This document shows, piece by piece, positions 37,008 to 46,282 of a DNA stretch of 64,000 bases. The notes under the pieces are model-generated. The model saw only the letters and a list, made by a program, of their open reading frames with translations. It ran no database searches and was not told the origin of the DNA. The stretch's first letter is position 1. Each line of letters starts with the position of its first letter. Source of the DNA: Alteromonas gilva (GTDB lineage Bacteria > Pseudomonadota > Gammaproteobacteria > Enterobacterales > Alteromonadaceae); NCBI RefSeq assembly GCF_028595265.1, contig NZ_JAQQXP010000003.1, positions 62,001 through 126,000 of the forward strand, written 5' to 3'. The translations under genes were made by a program, and so were the position numbers.

Positions 37008-39581
37008 TTAGAAAGAAGCATTAAGCTTCATGTAGTAGAAACCACCTTGCCAGTCAACGATAGAATCAGAGCGGTAGATACGCCCACAACAGGTTTCGCC
37101 GATTTCACCTGGATCAGGATAGTTGTCGAACAGGTTGCGTACACCGGCAGATAATGACAACGTATCTGTCAGGAAGTAAGTACCTTCCAGGTCGAACATA
37201 AACTCAGGCTCAAAGATCTGAATAGCTGAAACTGTGCTGCCACCTTCAGAGTTTGAATAACCACCAAAGTAGTTCATGCGGGCAGTGAATGACATGTCTT
37301 CATAAGCGTGTTTAACAGACAAAACACCACGTGTTTCCGGTAAACCATTGAGGAAGTCATAAACGGCTTCGTTGTTGAAATACACCTGTGGGTCAGAGTT
37401 AAATTTCTGCGTACCATAGTTCATCGAACCTGTGATAGTGGTATCACCAGCTTCAGACTCAAAGTTATAGGTAGCAACAATATCAACACCCTGCGTTACT
37501 GTATCGAAGGCATTCTGGAAGTAGAATACACCACCGATGGTGTTGGCACCCTGAACACCTGCAGCATCAAGCGCTAAGTAACGCTGGTAAGCGTCATAAC
37601 CAGCGGCATCCGGGTCGGTGACTTCGGTAGATGACACATCAAGCGTTGAAATCGCATTTACGCGGTCTTCAAGTAAAATACGGTAGAAATCCACAGTTAA
37701 TGTGAAATCACCGATGTCAGCAGTCGCACCAAGCGTAAAGTTAGTTGATTTCTCTGGCTTAAGTTCTGAAGCACCCAATGCCTGAGCAACTACACTGCCC
37801 GCCGGGAACAAACCGGTTGCAACCGGGAAACCATTGGGCAAACGGGTTGATACGTTAGTGGTACCTTGCTGACCAGGAGTAGGCGCGCGGAAACCTGTAC
37901 CGAATGAAGAACGTACTGCAATTTCATCGGTAACCTGGAAAATACCGGCAATCTTGTAAACAACTTCTGAACCAAAGTCAGAGTAATCTTCATAACGGAT
38001 AGCCGCCTGGGCAAACAATTTATCTGTGATGTCACCCGAAATGTCACCGTATACAGCGAATGAATCGCGTTCATAGGTGCCAATGTAATCAGCTGAATAA
38101 CCAGGGAAACCGTTTGAGCCTACACCTACAGCGGTATAAACCGGATCGTTTGGATCGCTACAATCCAAACCGTTAGAGACTGCGGTAGCAACAGCTTCTG
38201 CTGAGGCGGTGCCGTCACAGAATCCCCATGGATCGGGTGACGAGTATGGACCTACCCGGTAAGAGTCCGGGTCACCTGCTGAAATCTCGTAAGATTCTTC
38301 CATGTAGCTGGCACCAAAGGCCAACACATAAGCGGCCATGTCGTAGGTAAAGTCAGCCTGGAATTGTAATTCGTCGTTGGCTAGATCGCCCGGCTTAAAC
38401 GAGGTGGGTGAGTCCGGTCCCATTGACGGGTTGATGGTGTTTTTCAGGGTATAAGAAATTTCGTTATAACCGTAACGACCACTGATGTCATAGCCCAAAC
38501 TTCCGGTCATGCCTTTCAGGCCGCCCACAAAAGAGTAATCGGTGATATCACCAAAGAAACGCGGGGTAAAACCACCTGGGAATTTTTCTAATGGTGTATA
38601 AATTGTGCCATCAGGTTCACGCAGATCTTCAATAGTACCGTTACCTGGATAACGGTAGAAGAACGAACCGTCACCTTCACTTTCTGAGTAGTTAGCAAAG
38701 GCATACAATTCCATATCATTGCTAATCGCGTAACCACCATTTACAAATACTTTGGCACCGCTGTAATTAGGTTGACCCCAGGGTTGTACCTGCGATGAAC
38801 CGTGCACTGTGCGTCCTTGCTCTTCTGCGGCGGCGATATATTCAGGTGACTGTTCGTCAACACAGAACCAGCTTTCACAGTACTGCTCACCACGGTAAGT
38901 AGCTTTGGAGTCGGTCACCTCAGCAGAGATACTCAGGAAGCCATCATCACCCAGCGAGAAGCCTTTGTTACCGCTAATGGTATATTGCTCACCGTCGCCT
39001 TCGAAGTAACGACCAGTGTCCAGTGACAATGAGCCGCCTTCGGCATTGCGTTTAAGCTGGAAGTTCATTACCCCGGCAATCGCATCTGAACCATACTGAG
39101 CGGCGGCACCATCACGCAGAACTTCGACGCTGCCAAGAGCGGCGGCAGGAATGGTTGCCAGGTCAGGACCCTGGGTACCGGAGCCACCAATTTCAACTAA
39201 TGAGGCGCGGTGACGACGTTTGCCGTTTACAAGCACGAGGGTTTTATCCGTTGGCAGACCACGTAATTGCGCCGGACGAATAAAGGTACCACCATCAGAA
39301 ATTGGCTGACGAGCGATGGTGTAAGATGGAACGAGCGTCATCATAATGTCATTCATATCTGAAGAAGCGACACCATTAATATCTTCGGCGCTGAGTACAT
39401 CAACCGGAACTGGTGAACTCGTTACAGAGCGAGGTGCACCACGGGCTCCCACAACGGCGATTTTCTCAACGTCTTCTTCCGCGGCTTCTTCTGCCATTAC
39501 ATTGGTAGCAACGGTCATCGATAGCGAATAACCGGCAAGACCTGCCAGTATTGCTGCATTTAATTTTTTGAGTTTCATCAT
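37008..39581 (-). CDS. TonB-dependent outer-membrane receptor
   Basis: 857 residues. A signal peptide (ILAGLAGYSLSMTVATNVMAEE) is followed by a plug domain (PVPVDVLSAEDI, QLRGLPTDKTLVLVNGKRRHR, VEVLRDGAAAQYGSDAIAGVMNF) and a 22-strand barrel ending in an aromatic-terminated segment (YYMKLNASF). The plug is of the non-siderophore type common in Alteromonadales for amino acids, peptides, sugars and other nutrients. No Fur-like palindrome lies upstream. The 489-base gap to divergent LysR is the likely control region. It heads the receptor-TSUP-aminotransferase cluster; substrate unknown. Confidence 0.92.
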   Translation of the reverse strand: MMKLKKLNAAILAGLAGYSLSMTVATNVMAEEAAEEDVEKIAVVGARGAPRSVTSSPVPVDVLSAEDINGVASSDMNDIMMTLVPSYTIARQPISDGGTFIRPAQLRGLPTDKTLVLVNGKRRHRASLVEIGGSGTQGPDLATIPAAALGSVEVLRDGAAAQYGSDAIAGVMNFQLKRNAEGGSLSLDTGRYFEGDGEQYTISGNKGFSLGDDGFLSISAEVTDSKATYRGEQYCESWFCVDEQSPEYIAAAEEQGRTVHGSSQVQPWGQPNYSGAKVFVNGGYAISNDMELYAFANYSESEGDGSFFYRYPGNGTIEDLREPDGTIYTPLEKFPGGFTPRFFGDITDYSFVGGLKGMTGSLGYDISGRYGYNEISYTLKNTINPSMGPDSPTSFKPGDLANDELQFQADFTYDMAAYVLAFGASYMEESYEISAGDPDSYRVGPYSSPDPWGFCDGTASAEAVATAVSNGLDCSDPNDPVYTAVGVGSNGFPGYSADYIGTYERDSFAVYGDISGDITDKLFAQAAIRYEDYSDFGSEVVYKIAGIFQVTDEIAVRSSFGTGFRAPTPGQQGTTNVSTRLPNGFPVATGLFPAGSVVAQALGASELKPEKSTNFTLGATADIGDFTLTVDFYRILLEDRVNAISTLDVSSTEVTDPDAAGYDAYQRYLALDAAGVQGANTIGGVFYFQNAFDTVTQGVDIVATYNFESEAGDTTITGSMNYGTQKFNSDPQVYFNNEAVYDFLNGLPETRGVLSVKHAYEDMSFTARMNYFGGYSNSEGGSTVSAIQIFEPEFMFDLEGTYFLTDTLSLSAGVRNLFDNYPDPGEIGETCCGRIYRSDSIVDWQGGFYYMKLNASF

Positions 39582-40070
39582 GTGTTCCCTAAATTGTCAT
39601 ATCGCTATGATCTTTTTAAGTGCAACTACGAATGGACGTGAGAAGACGCCTCTGGCTAAAAGTGCCCCAAATTGGTTCGTAATAGCACCAAATTTAAACA
39701 TTATTTGGACTTAATGAGCGCGTCAGACTTTACTGACAACACTACAGAGACTAAGAAAAGTGCAGCTATTTCCGGAAGAAAAAAGAATATTGAGGGCTAT
39801 AAGTAAAATATAGAGCTATCATTATTATTCATATTAAACAATGACTTAATCCTCATTTGCTGCAATAAAATATTTTATAAAATATATGCAGATAACAACC
39901 TGTTAACACTTGGGTATTAAAACCTGACCATTTGGTGGCATGTAACTTGCTGAATTCGAAGTAGAAATCATTTAATTTCGAAATAATGAATGATTTGTTA
40001 CAAGCCATTGATTTGCTGTGTTATTCAAAACAGTCGGCAAGTCGCTATCAATCAGTTGAGTAATGCGTAA
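39582..40070. promoter_or_regulatory. Divergent control region between the TonB receptor and LysR genes
   Basis: 489 AT-rich bases with no gene. Two TTCGAA copies at 39955-39960 and 39977-39982 are spaced 22 bases apart (two helical turns), which could be a LysR-type site; this is weak pattern evidence. Promoters for both neighbours should be here. Confidence 0.4.
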
Positions 40071-41072
40071 ATGAATTCAAAACAGCTTCAGTATTTTCTT
40101 GTGACAGTACAAAAAGGAAGTATTGCCGCTGCAGCGCGTGAGCTTGATATTGCTCAGCCTGCGATCAGTCAGCAACTGGCAAACCTCGAAAGAGAAATGA
40201 GCTGTGCATTGTTTGATCGAAGCTTTAAAGGCGTTAGTCTCACCGCGGCAGGAAAGATGTTCGAAAAGCATGCGAAAAAGCTCATCGATGATATTAATGT
40301 GGCCAAAATGGAATTGCAGCAGCTGGCGTCTAATCAGCAGGGGACGGTAAGGGTTGGTATGTTGCCGTCAATTGGTAATGTATTATCCATGTCGCTGATT
40401 GCTCAGGTCTCACAATGGCATCCACAATTAAAACTGGAGATCAGCACTGGCCCTTCGTACGCGGTAAAAGAATGGTTGCAAAGCAACCAGGTTGATATCG
40501 CCCTCACTTATGAGCAGGAGATCGAAGCGGGTTTTATGTCGCTTTATCCGCTGATCGAAGAATACATGTATCTGGTGGTCGGCGTTAATGATGCGTCTGC
40601 GTATTATCAGCTGTTAAAACATCGGGAAACCATTTGTTTCTGGGAATTAAGTGAGTTTGAACTATTAACGCCAGGACCTAAAGATGCACTGGGACGGCTC
40701 ATTGACCAGTACGAGCACGATACTGGTGTTGGGTTAAAGCATGATAAAGCCTATTCAGGTCAGCTTATGACCGGGCTGCGCCAGGTAATCCAAGGCGAAG
40801 GACTGATGATATTACCCTCAGCCGCCATGTACCACCTTGAGGAAAGTAAGGTGGTGCAGTCGATTAAAATTATTCAGCCTGAAATGAAGCGTAAGGTATT
40901 GGCTGCCACTAACAGTAATTTCGCAATGACGGATGCCATTGTGAAAATGCTCGCGATTATTCAGGAAGTTACTTCCAAAGAACAGCAAGTGGGTCATTGG
41001 CGCGGCAACCTTGTAGGTCAATTAGTTCAGGATGATGCTAAGTTACATGTGCCGGGTTCAGTCGCTATCTAA
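40071..41072 (+). CDS. LysR-family transcriptional regulator
   Basis: 333 residues. The N-terminal winged helix (MNSKQLQYFLVTVQKGSIAAAARELDIAQPAISQQLANLE) is standard for LysR; the effector-binding domain follows (GTVRVGMLPSIG). The C-terminal 30 residues extend beyond the usual end. Divergent from the TonB receptor and four bases from the convergent permease stop. I infer it controls the receptor-TSUP-aminotransferase cluster in response to the imported substrate. Ligand not predictable. Confidence 0.92.
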   Translation: MNSKQLQYFLVTVQKGSIAAAARELDIAQPAISQQLANLEREMSCALFDRSFKGVSLTAAGKMFEKHAKKLIDDINVAKMELQQLASNQQGTVRVGMLPSIGNVLSMSLIAQVSQWHPQLKLEISTGPSYAVKEWLQSNQVDIALTYEQEIEAGFMSLYPLIEEYMYLVVGVNDASAYYQLLKHRETICFWELSEFELLTPGPKDALGRLIDQYEHDTGVGLKHDKAYSGQLMTGLRQVIQGEGLMILPSAAMYHLEESKVVQSIKIIQPEMKRKVLAATNSNFAMTDAIVKMLAIIQEVTSKEQQVGHWRGNLVGQLVQDDAKLHVPGSVAI

Positions 41073-41076
41073 GGGC

Positions 41077-42324
41077 TTAGGTTACCGCATTCGGTTTGCG
41101 ACGACGTTGCTGCAGCCATAATAATGGTGCACAAAGGGCAAATAACCCTAATGCATAAAGCATCTTACTGCCCAGCCCTACGGCGATGACGCCACAAAAC
41201 AGAGCACTGAAACAGACCTGCGGGCGGTGACGCCGCGACAGCAATTTGTAAGCAGCCAGCATACTGGCCAGATAAATAAGTACAAAGACACCATTCACCC
41301 AGCCAATTAAATCTTCAAGATTGTACGCACTCATATGAGTGAAGATAAGGGTTGCAGAGATGACGGCCAGAATGGTTTGTAACGCTCGCTGTGGAATACC
41401 ATAGTGATTTAAAGTGGTAAAATAAGCGGGGAGTACCCCATCCTGACTCAAACTCCAGCAAAGGCGCGATAAACTCGCGGTATAAACATTAACGGTAGCA
41501 AGGCCACCCAATACGCCCAGCACGCCAATCACGTACCCACCATATCCTCCTACCGACTGATCAAACACGGCAGCCATCGCCAGCTTACTCTCTGGTGTGC
41601 CAGTGACCAGATAAGTGCAACCCAGGTATATGCCGCCCACTAACAGCGTGCCGGTCATGATCGCCGGTATCAGATCCTTTTCTGGCTCGCGAAAATCGCC
41701 GGCTAAGTGTGACAGCGCTTCAATACCCAGAAAGCTCCAAAAAGCCAGTCCCATGGCTGACAGCATGTCGCTGACATTCAGTGCGGTGTGCGTGTTTAAT
41801 TCGGGCGGGGTTGCCGGTGTTAGCAGGCCTATGCCCAGGAGTGTCAATACCACCAGTGTAATCAGCAAGGTGAGGCCAAGTTGTAAGGCGGCAGAAAACT
41901 GAATGCCACGAAAGTTCAGGCACCACACTAAGCCAATAATTGCCAGTTGAACAGGCAGGCTGAACGCCGGACTCAGTTGAAATAAAGACTCAACAAACCA
42001 ATAGGTCATGATAATGGCCGCCGGCGCGCCAATGGGTACTACACATAAAAACAGCACCCCAACCGTACGCCCAGCGGTGAGGCCATAGGCTTTTTCTACA
42101 AAGTAGGCGGGACCACCGGCGTGAGGATATCGCGCAGACAAGGTGGCAAATACCAGCGCAACAGGCAGTATCGCAAGTGTCAGAAGCAGCCAGGTCAACA
42201 ATGCCCAGTCGCCGGCAACAATCACCGTCATTTGCGGTAAAATAAAGACACTGGTACCCAGTAATGTTGTGGTGAGTAACCCCGCTCCATGCCAGCGGCC
42301 AATTTTTTGTTGACTGGAACTCAT
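41077..42324 (-). CDS. APC-superfamily amino-acid permease, YjeH-like
   Basis: About 415 residues from ATG 42324 (MSSSQQKIGRWHGAGLL); the frame is open to 42369. Roughly twelve membrane helices. The beginning GLLTTTLLGTSVFILPQMTVIVAGDWALLTW and LSARYPHAGGPAYFVEKAYG resemble E. coli YjeH, an exporter of methionine and branched-chain amino acids. Direction and substrate are inferred from that family. It converges with the LysR gene and ends 4 bases from it, so it may belong to the same functional block. Inner membrane. Confidence 0.85.
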   Translation of the reverse strand: MSSSQQKIGRWHGAGLLTTTLLGTSVFILPQMTVIVAGDWALLTWLLLTLAILPVALVFATLSARYPHAGGPAYFVEKAYGLTAGRTVGVLFLCVVPIGAPAAIIMTYWFVESLFQLSPAFSLPVQLAIIGLVWCLNFRGIQFSAALQLGLTLLITLVVLTLLGIGLLTPATPPELNTHTALNVSDMLSAMGLAFWSFLGIEALSHLAGDFREPEKDLIPAIMTGTLLVGGIYLGCTYLVTGTPESKLAMAAVFDQSVGGYGGYVIGVLGVLGGLATVNVYTASLSRLCWSLSQDGVLPAYFTTLNHYGIPQRALQTILAVISATLIFTHMSAYNLEDLIGWVNGVFVLIYLASMLAAYKLLSRRHRPQVCFSALFCGVIAVGLGSKMLYALGLFALCAPLLWLQQRRRKPNAVT

Positions 42325-42652
42325 AAATGAATGACTTAATGATGGCGAAATTGTGATTATACCGCGCATTGTCGGAAAACGGACGGGCTATTTTAGGCGC
42401 TGGCACTGAGCATGCTGTGACCAAAGTGTTACTGTCGTGCTAGTATCGGTGTCAGTGTTTTTGACACTGTGACGCAGAACCTTTGCTAAGTAAAAGTTAA
42501 TTCTTTGAAATTCAGTGCAAAAGTACCTATGGCCTGAATTATGCTGCAGTGAAGCATAAGTCATAAAAGCAATGGGCTTTTAGGTACTCAAGGGAGTTAA
42601 ACGAACTCTGGATGGTACAATGCCAACACAGGAAGAGTAGTAGAGGTATTTT
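42325..42652. other. Gap between the permease and the small Cys-containing protein
   Basis: About 330 bases with no convincing gene. A hairpin with arms GTGTCA (42449-42454) and TGACAC (42462-42467) is present, of unknown role. The region should hold the divergent promoters. Confidence 0.35.
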
Positions 42653-42835
42653 ATGTCTTGTTTAACCCGGCAGTTACAACACAAACTTGCTCGCTATATT
42701 CAGAAAAAACTTAATGTTGAATCGCCCTGCGATCCGTCGGTTGTGAGGGATGAGCTGATCAATCGCGGCGTGTGTCCGTGCAGCGTCACCGAGGGGCAGG
42801 TCAGGCAAATCTTAGAAGTCGCAGGGTATAAGTAG
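42653..42835 (+). CDS. Small conserved-looking protein of unknown function
   Basis: 60 residues, with TAGAGG about seven bases before the ATG. Contains three cysteines (CLTRQ, SPCDPS, GVCPCSV give four including the N-terminal one) and a helical C-terminal part (EGQVRQILEVAGYK). I recognise no family. It is followed by its own hairpin-T terminator, which supports a real transcription unit. The cysteine pattern might bind a metal, but this is speculation. Confidence 0.6.
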   Translation: MSCLTRQLQHKLARYIQKKLNVESPCDPSVVRDELINRGVCPCSVTEGQVRQILEVAGYK

Positions 42836-42850
42836 CCAATCCCGCTGTGC

Positions 42851-42872
42851 AAGGTCTCACCGACCTTTTTTA
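42851..42872 (+). terminator. Terminator after the 60-residue gene
   Basis: Arms AAGGTC (42851-42856) and GACCTT (42862-42867) with a TCACC loop and further T residues to 42871. Confidence 0.75.
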
Positions 42873-42881
42873 AGTATAAAA

Positions 42882-42914
42882 AAAGGCGCCTCATCAGCAA
42901 TGATGGGCGCCTTT
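42882..42914 (-). terminator. Terminator downstream of katG
   Basis: AAAGGCGCC (42882-42890) pairs with GGCGCCTTT (42906-42914), extended by CATC/GATG inside. On the minus strand a run of T residues follows the stem. It lies 20 bases after the katG stop. Confidence 0.88.
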
Positions 42915-42933
42915 GTTGTCGGGTTTTAGCGAT

Positions 42934-45180
42934 TTACTTAAGATCGAAACGGTCGTTTTGCATTACTTTTACCCACGCATCAACGAAATCGTTGATGAAC
43001 TTGGTGTTGGCATCGGCTGACGCATACACCTCAGCTATGGCGCGTAACTCTGAGTTAGAACCAAAAATCAGATCAACCGGAGTCGCCGTCCATTTCAGCT
43101 CGCCAGAGGCGCGATCACGTCCTTCGTAAACACCTTCATCGTCAGTTTTACTCCACTTGGTGCGCATATCCAGCAGGTTAGTAAAGAAGTCATTACTTAA
43201 GCTGCCTGGCTTGTCGGTAAATACACCGTGGTCCATGCCTTTATAGTTGGCATCCAGCGTACGCATACCGCCCAACAGTACAGTCATTTCCGGCACCGTC
43301 AGGTTCAGCAGGTCAGCTCGTTCCACTAACATCTCTGCTGGCGACAGGTAGTTCATCTCCGGCGCGTAATAGTTACGGAATGCATCAGCGGTTGGCTCAA
43401 GTACCGCAAAGGATTCAACGTCGGTCATATCCTGTGAGGCATCCATACGACCCGGTACAAAGGGCACGGTGATATCGTGACCTGCATCTTTAGCTGCCTT
43501 TTCCAGTGCCGCAGCACCCGCCAGGACGATAATGTCAGCAGTTGAAATTCGCTTGTCACCCGCTGCACTGCGGTTAAAGTCGCGTTTTACTTTCTCAAGC
43601 GCCATCAGCACTTTGTCCAGCTCTGCCGGGTTGTTCACCGCCCAGCTATTTTGCGGTGCAAGACGAACGCGGGCACCGTTTGCACCGCCGCGCATATCAG
43701 TACCACGATAGCTTGCGGCTGACGCCCAGGCCACTCTCACCAGTTCAGGAACCGTTAAACCGGTATCCAAAATGGTGTCTTTTAACTTCGCCACATCCGC
43801 ATCGTTCACCAGCGTATGATTAACGTCTGGAATCGGATCCTGCCATATCAGCGCTTCTTCTGGCACTTCATCACCCAGGTAGCGCGCACGCGGTCCCAGG
43901 TCACGGTGATTCAGCTTAAACCACGCTTTGGCAAAGGCCAGCTCATATTCGTCCGGGTTGGCGCGGAAGCGCTCGGCAATCTTGCGAAACTCCGGATCTT
44001 TTTTGATGGCGATGTCAGTAGTAAACATTATTGGAGCGTGACGTTTACCTTTTACATGCGCATCGGGTACCATCTGGGCAGCAGACGGATCATCCGGCAC
44101 CCACTGAATTGCCCCCGCCGGGCTTTTCGTTTGAACCCAGTTAAAGCTAAACAGGTTATCCAGGTAGTTGGTTGTCCACTGAGTTGGTGTCACCGTCCAG
44201 GCGCCTTCTAAACCGCTGGTGGTGGTGTCTTCAGAGTGGCCTTTGCCACACTTGTTTTTCCAACCGAAACCCTGCTCTTCAATATCGGCAGCAGCCGGCT
44301 CAGGGCCAACGCAGTCTTCTGGCTTTTTCGCACCGTGGGCTTTACCAAAGGTGTGGCCACCGGCTATCAGGGCGACGATTTCCTCGTCGTTCATGGCCAT
44401 ACGACCAAAGGACATACGAATGTCTCTGGCGGCGGCCAGTGGATCAGGTTTGCCGTGCGGCCCTACCGGGTTTACATAAATAAGGCCCATCTCCACAGCG
44501 GCTAATGGCCCCTTGAGCTTGCCATCTTTACCACGGCGCTCGTCGGTGAGCATTTGTTCTTCGGGACCCCAGTAAACGTAATCCGGCTCCCAGTCGTCTG
44601 CGCGACCGCCAGCATAACCGTAAGTTTTAAAGCCCATGTCTTCCAGGGCAACATTACCGGTCAGTGCCATTAAGTCAGCCCAGGAGATGTTGCGGCCATA
44701 CTTTTGCTTTACCGGCCAGAGTAAGCGGCGGGCTTTGTCGAGGTTGGCATTGTCCGGCCAGCTGTTAAGCGGATCAAAACGCTGTTGACCACCCCCGGCT
44801 CCGCCGCGACCATCATGAACGCGATAGGTACCGGCAGCGTGCCAGGCCATACGTATAAAAAATGGACCATAGTGGCCATAGTCTGCTGGCCACCAGTCTT
44901 GTGACTGTGTTAGCACTTCACGAATATCCGATTTGACCGCTTGTAAATCAAGCGCGTTAAACGCTTCGGCATAATCAAAATTGTCACCGTAAGGATTAGA
45001 TTCGACGCTGTGCGCACGTAACTGCGTTAAGTCCAACTGTTCCGGCCACCAAAAACTGTTTTTCTTTGCTTTGCCAGCTTCTGCCGATACGGTTTCGGCG
45101 TGGACTGTTGGTGTCAGTACAACCGGCGACAGTGCAAAGGCAACTGCTGCGGCGATGGATAAGGTCTTTTTCATTGTCAT
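42934..45180 (-). CDS. katG: Catalase-peroxidase with signal peptide
   Basis: 748 residues from ATG 45180, chosen for GAGGAGAG just upstream; the frame runs to 45222. A signal peptide (KKTLSIAAAVAFALSPVVLTP, cleavage near VHAET) implies a periplasmic enzyme, as for E. coli O157 KatP. The haem pocket is intact: R110, W113 and H114 in FFIRMAWHAAGTYR, the proximal histidine in GGHTFGKAHG, and the cross-link tyrosine and methionine in LIYVNPVGP and IRMSFGRM. It should remove hydrogen peroxide and oxidise peroxidase substrates. Monocistronic with a terminator. An OxyR site may exist upstream, but I could not identify one. Confidence 0.95.
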   Translation of the reverse strand: MTMKKTLSIAAAVAFALSPVVLTPTVHAETVSAEAGKAKKNSFWWPEQLDLTQLRAHSVESNPYGDNFDYAEAFNALDLQAVKSDIREVLTQSQDWWPADYGHYGPFFIRMAWHAAGTYRVHDGRGGAGGGQQRFDPLNSWPDNANLDKARRLLWPVKQKYGRNISWADLMALTGNVALEDMGFKTYGYAGGRADDWEPDYVYWGPEEQMLTDERRGKDGKLKGPLAAVEMGLIYVNPVGPHGKPDPLAAARDIRMSFGRMAMNDEEIVALIAGGHTFGKAHGAKKPEDCVGPEPAAADIEEQGFGWKNKCGKGHSEDTTTSGLEGAWTVTPTQWTTNYLDNLFSFNWVQTKSPAGAIQWVPDDPSAAQMVPDAHVKGKRHAPIMFTTDIAIKKDPEFRKIAERFRANPDEYELAFAKAWFKLNHRDLGPRARYLGDEVPEEALIWQDPIPDVNHTLVNDADVAKLKDTILDTGLTVPELVRVAWASAASYRGTDMRGGANGARVRLAPQNSWAVNNPAELDKVLMALEKVKRDFNRSAAGDKRISTADIIVLAGAAALEKAAKDAGHDITVPFVPGRMDASQDMTDVESFAVLEPTADAFRNYYAPEMNYLSPAEMLVERADLLNLTVPEMTVLLGGMRTLDANYKGMDHGVFTDKPGSLSNDFFTNLLDMRTKWSKTDDEGVYEGRDRASGELKWTATPVDLIFGSNSELRAIAEVYASADANTKFINDFVDAWVKVMQNDRFDLK

Positions 45181-45600
45181 AATTGCTCTCCTCGTTACTG
45201 GACGATCCCAGCGTGTTAACAACTTAATTGTTAGCGAGAATGGCCGATTTAGATAATTGAAAAATCAGATTGTCATGATTGGAAAATGCGTAAGTGAAAT
45301 AAAACATTTTAATAACAATGGCTTCTATTTAATTTTTAGCGGCGTAAAAAATTCGTGCGCGGTGGTGAAGATAACGCCGAAAAGATGAGCTAAGGCGGCG
45401 GTTTCAACATTGCGATTGCTTTTCTGAGCTAAAGCGTGGTGTTTTCCCGACTTTTAAACCGGTCTTACAAACGCTGTTGAAATTAAAGTAATGCAATACA
45501 TCCTGTTGATAATAAATTACTAATTGGCTACTACTGAGTAGCAGGTTGATTATGGTATGCTCATTCTTCGTACCCCGGCTGCGCGCCATTTACTTCGTTT
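45181..45600. other. Divergent AT-rich gap between katG and the next gene
   Basis: 420 bases with low GC and no convincing gene; a minus-strand 61-codon open frame at 45404-45589 has no ribosome site and unlikely composition. Expected to contain the katG promoter and that of the divergent unknown gene. Confidence 0.4.
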
Positions 45601-46074
45601 ATGATTATGGGAACAACACAACGACATTTGGTCAATTTGGATATGCTGCTGGCTGATGTAGAAATGCTCGATACATCACAGTACAGCAATCACGCGCATC
45701 AAAAGTTGCTATTGGAAATACAAAGTGTGCTGGAACAGCTGGAAATAGCTGTTCAGCACGAAACCGTATCGTCTTTTCAAAAAGCCGTGGCGGCCACTGG
45801 TTTGGCTAAAGCGCTCGAAGATAAGCGCATGCCAGGTATTTACAAGCGTTTGATTGGTTATGTTTTGCAATACTGGCAAGCAGATAAAAAAGCGGCAGAG
45901 ATACTCGCCTCAGAGTTTGACGGTAATGCAGATAAACGTTTGGAATTACTGCAGGTGAAAGGTATCAAAGCTAAATCACAGTTTAAAACAGTTGCCCGCG
46001 CAATGGGACGAACCGATTACGAGCATTTTATTAAAGCTCTGGGGTTAGTTCATGATGACTGGCTATGGTCCTGA
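45601..46074 (+). CDS. Protein of unknown function (157 residues)
   Basis: Soluble, mostly helical, with no signal peptide or membrane segment. A helix-rich first half (MLLADVEMLDTSQYSNHAHQ, QSVLEQLEIAVQ) leads to a basic middle (KALEDKRMPGIYKRLIGYVLQYW) and a C-terminal KGIKAKSQFKTVARAMGRTDYEHF. I do not recognise the family. No clear Shine-Dalgarno before ATG 45601 or ATG 45607. The reading frame bias is like that of its neighbours, so it is probably real. It is followed by a 208-base gap before nei. Confidence 0.65.
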   Translation: MIMGTTQRHLVNLDMLLADVEMLDTSQYSNHAHQKLLLEIQSVLEQLEIAVQHETVSSFQKAVAATGLAKALEDKRMPGIYKRLIGYVLQYWQADKKAAEILASEFDGNADKRLELLQVKGIKAKSQFKTVARAMGRTDYEHFIKALGLVHDDWLWS

Positions 46075-46282
46075 CCCTCCGGATGCAAGCTCCACTGCCG
46101 TAAGCTGAGCTGATTAACGGTGTTTTTTAATCTGAGCCCGGTAACTTAACGGGATGCTGAAACAAGGGGCCAAAACACTCCCTGCCCACAACTCACGCAC
46201 CAACATTAATTCGCTGTTGATGTCATCCGGTAAGCTCGCTGCTGACGTATCAGGATTTATTTGGTAACAACAAGGAGCGCGC

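Noticed and set aside
39582..40070. Possible small RNA gene in the LysR-receptor gap
   Set aside because: No promoter-terminator pair could be defined; the region is better explained as control DNA.
45404..45589. 61-codon minus-strand frame in the katG upstream gap
   Set aside because: No Shine-Dalgarno, no domain, low-complexity composition, and placed in the likely promoter region.
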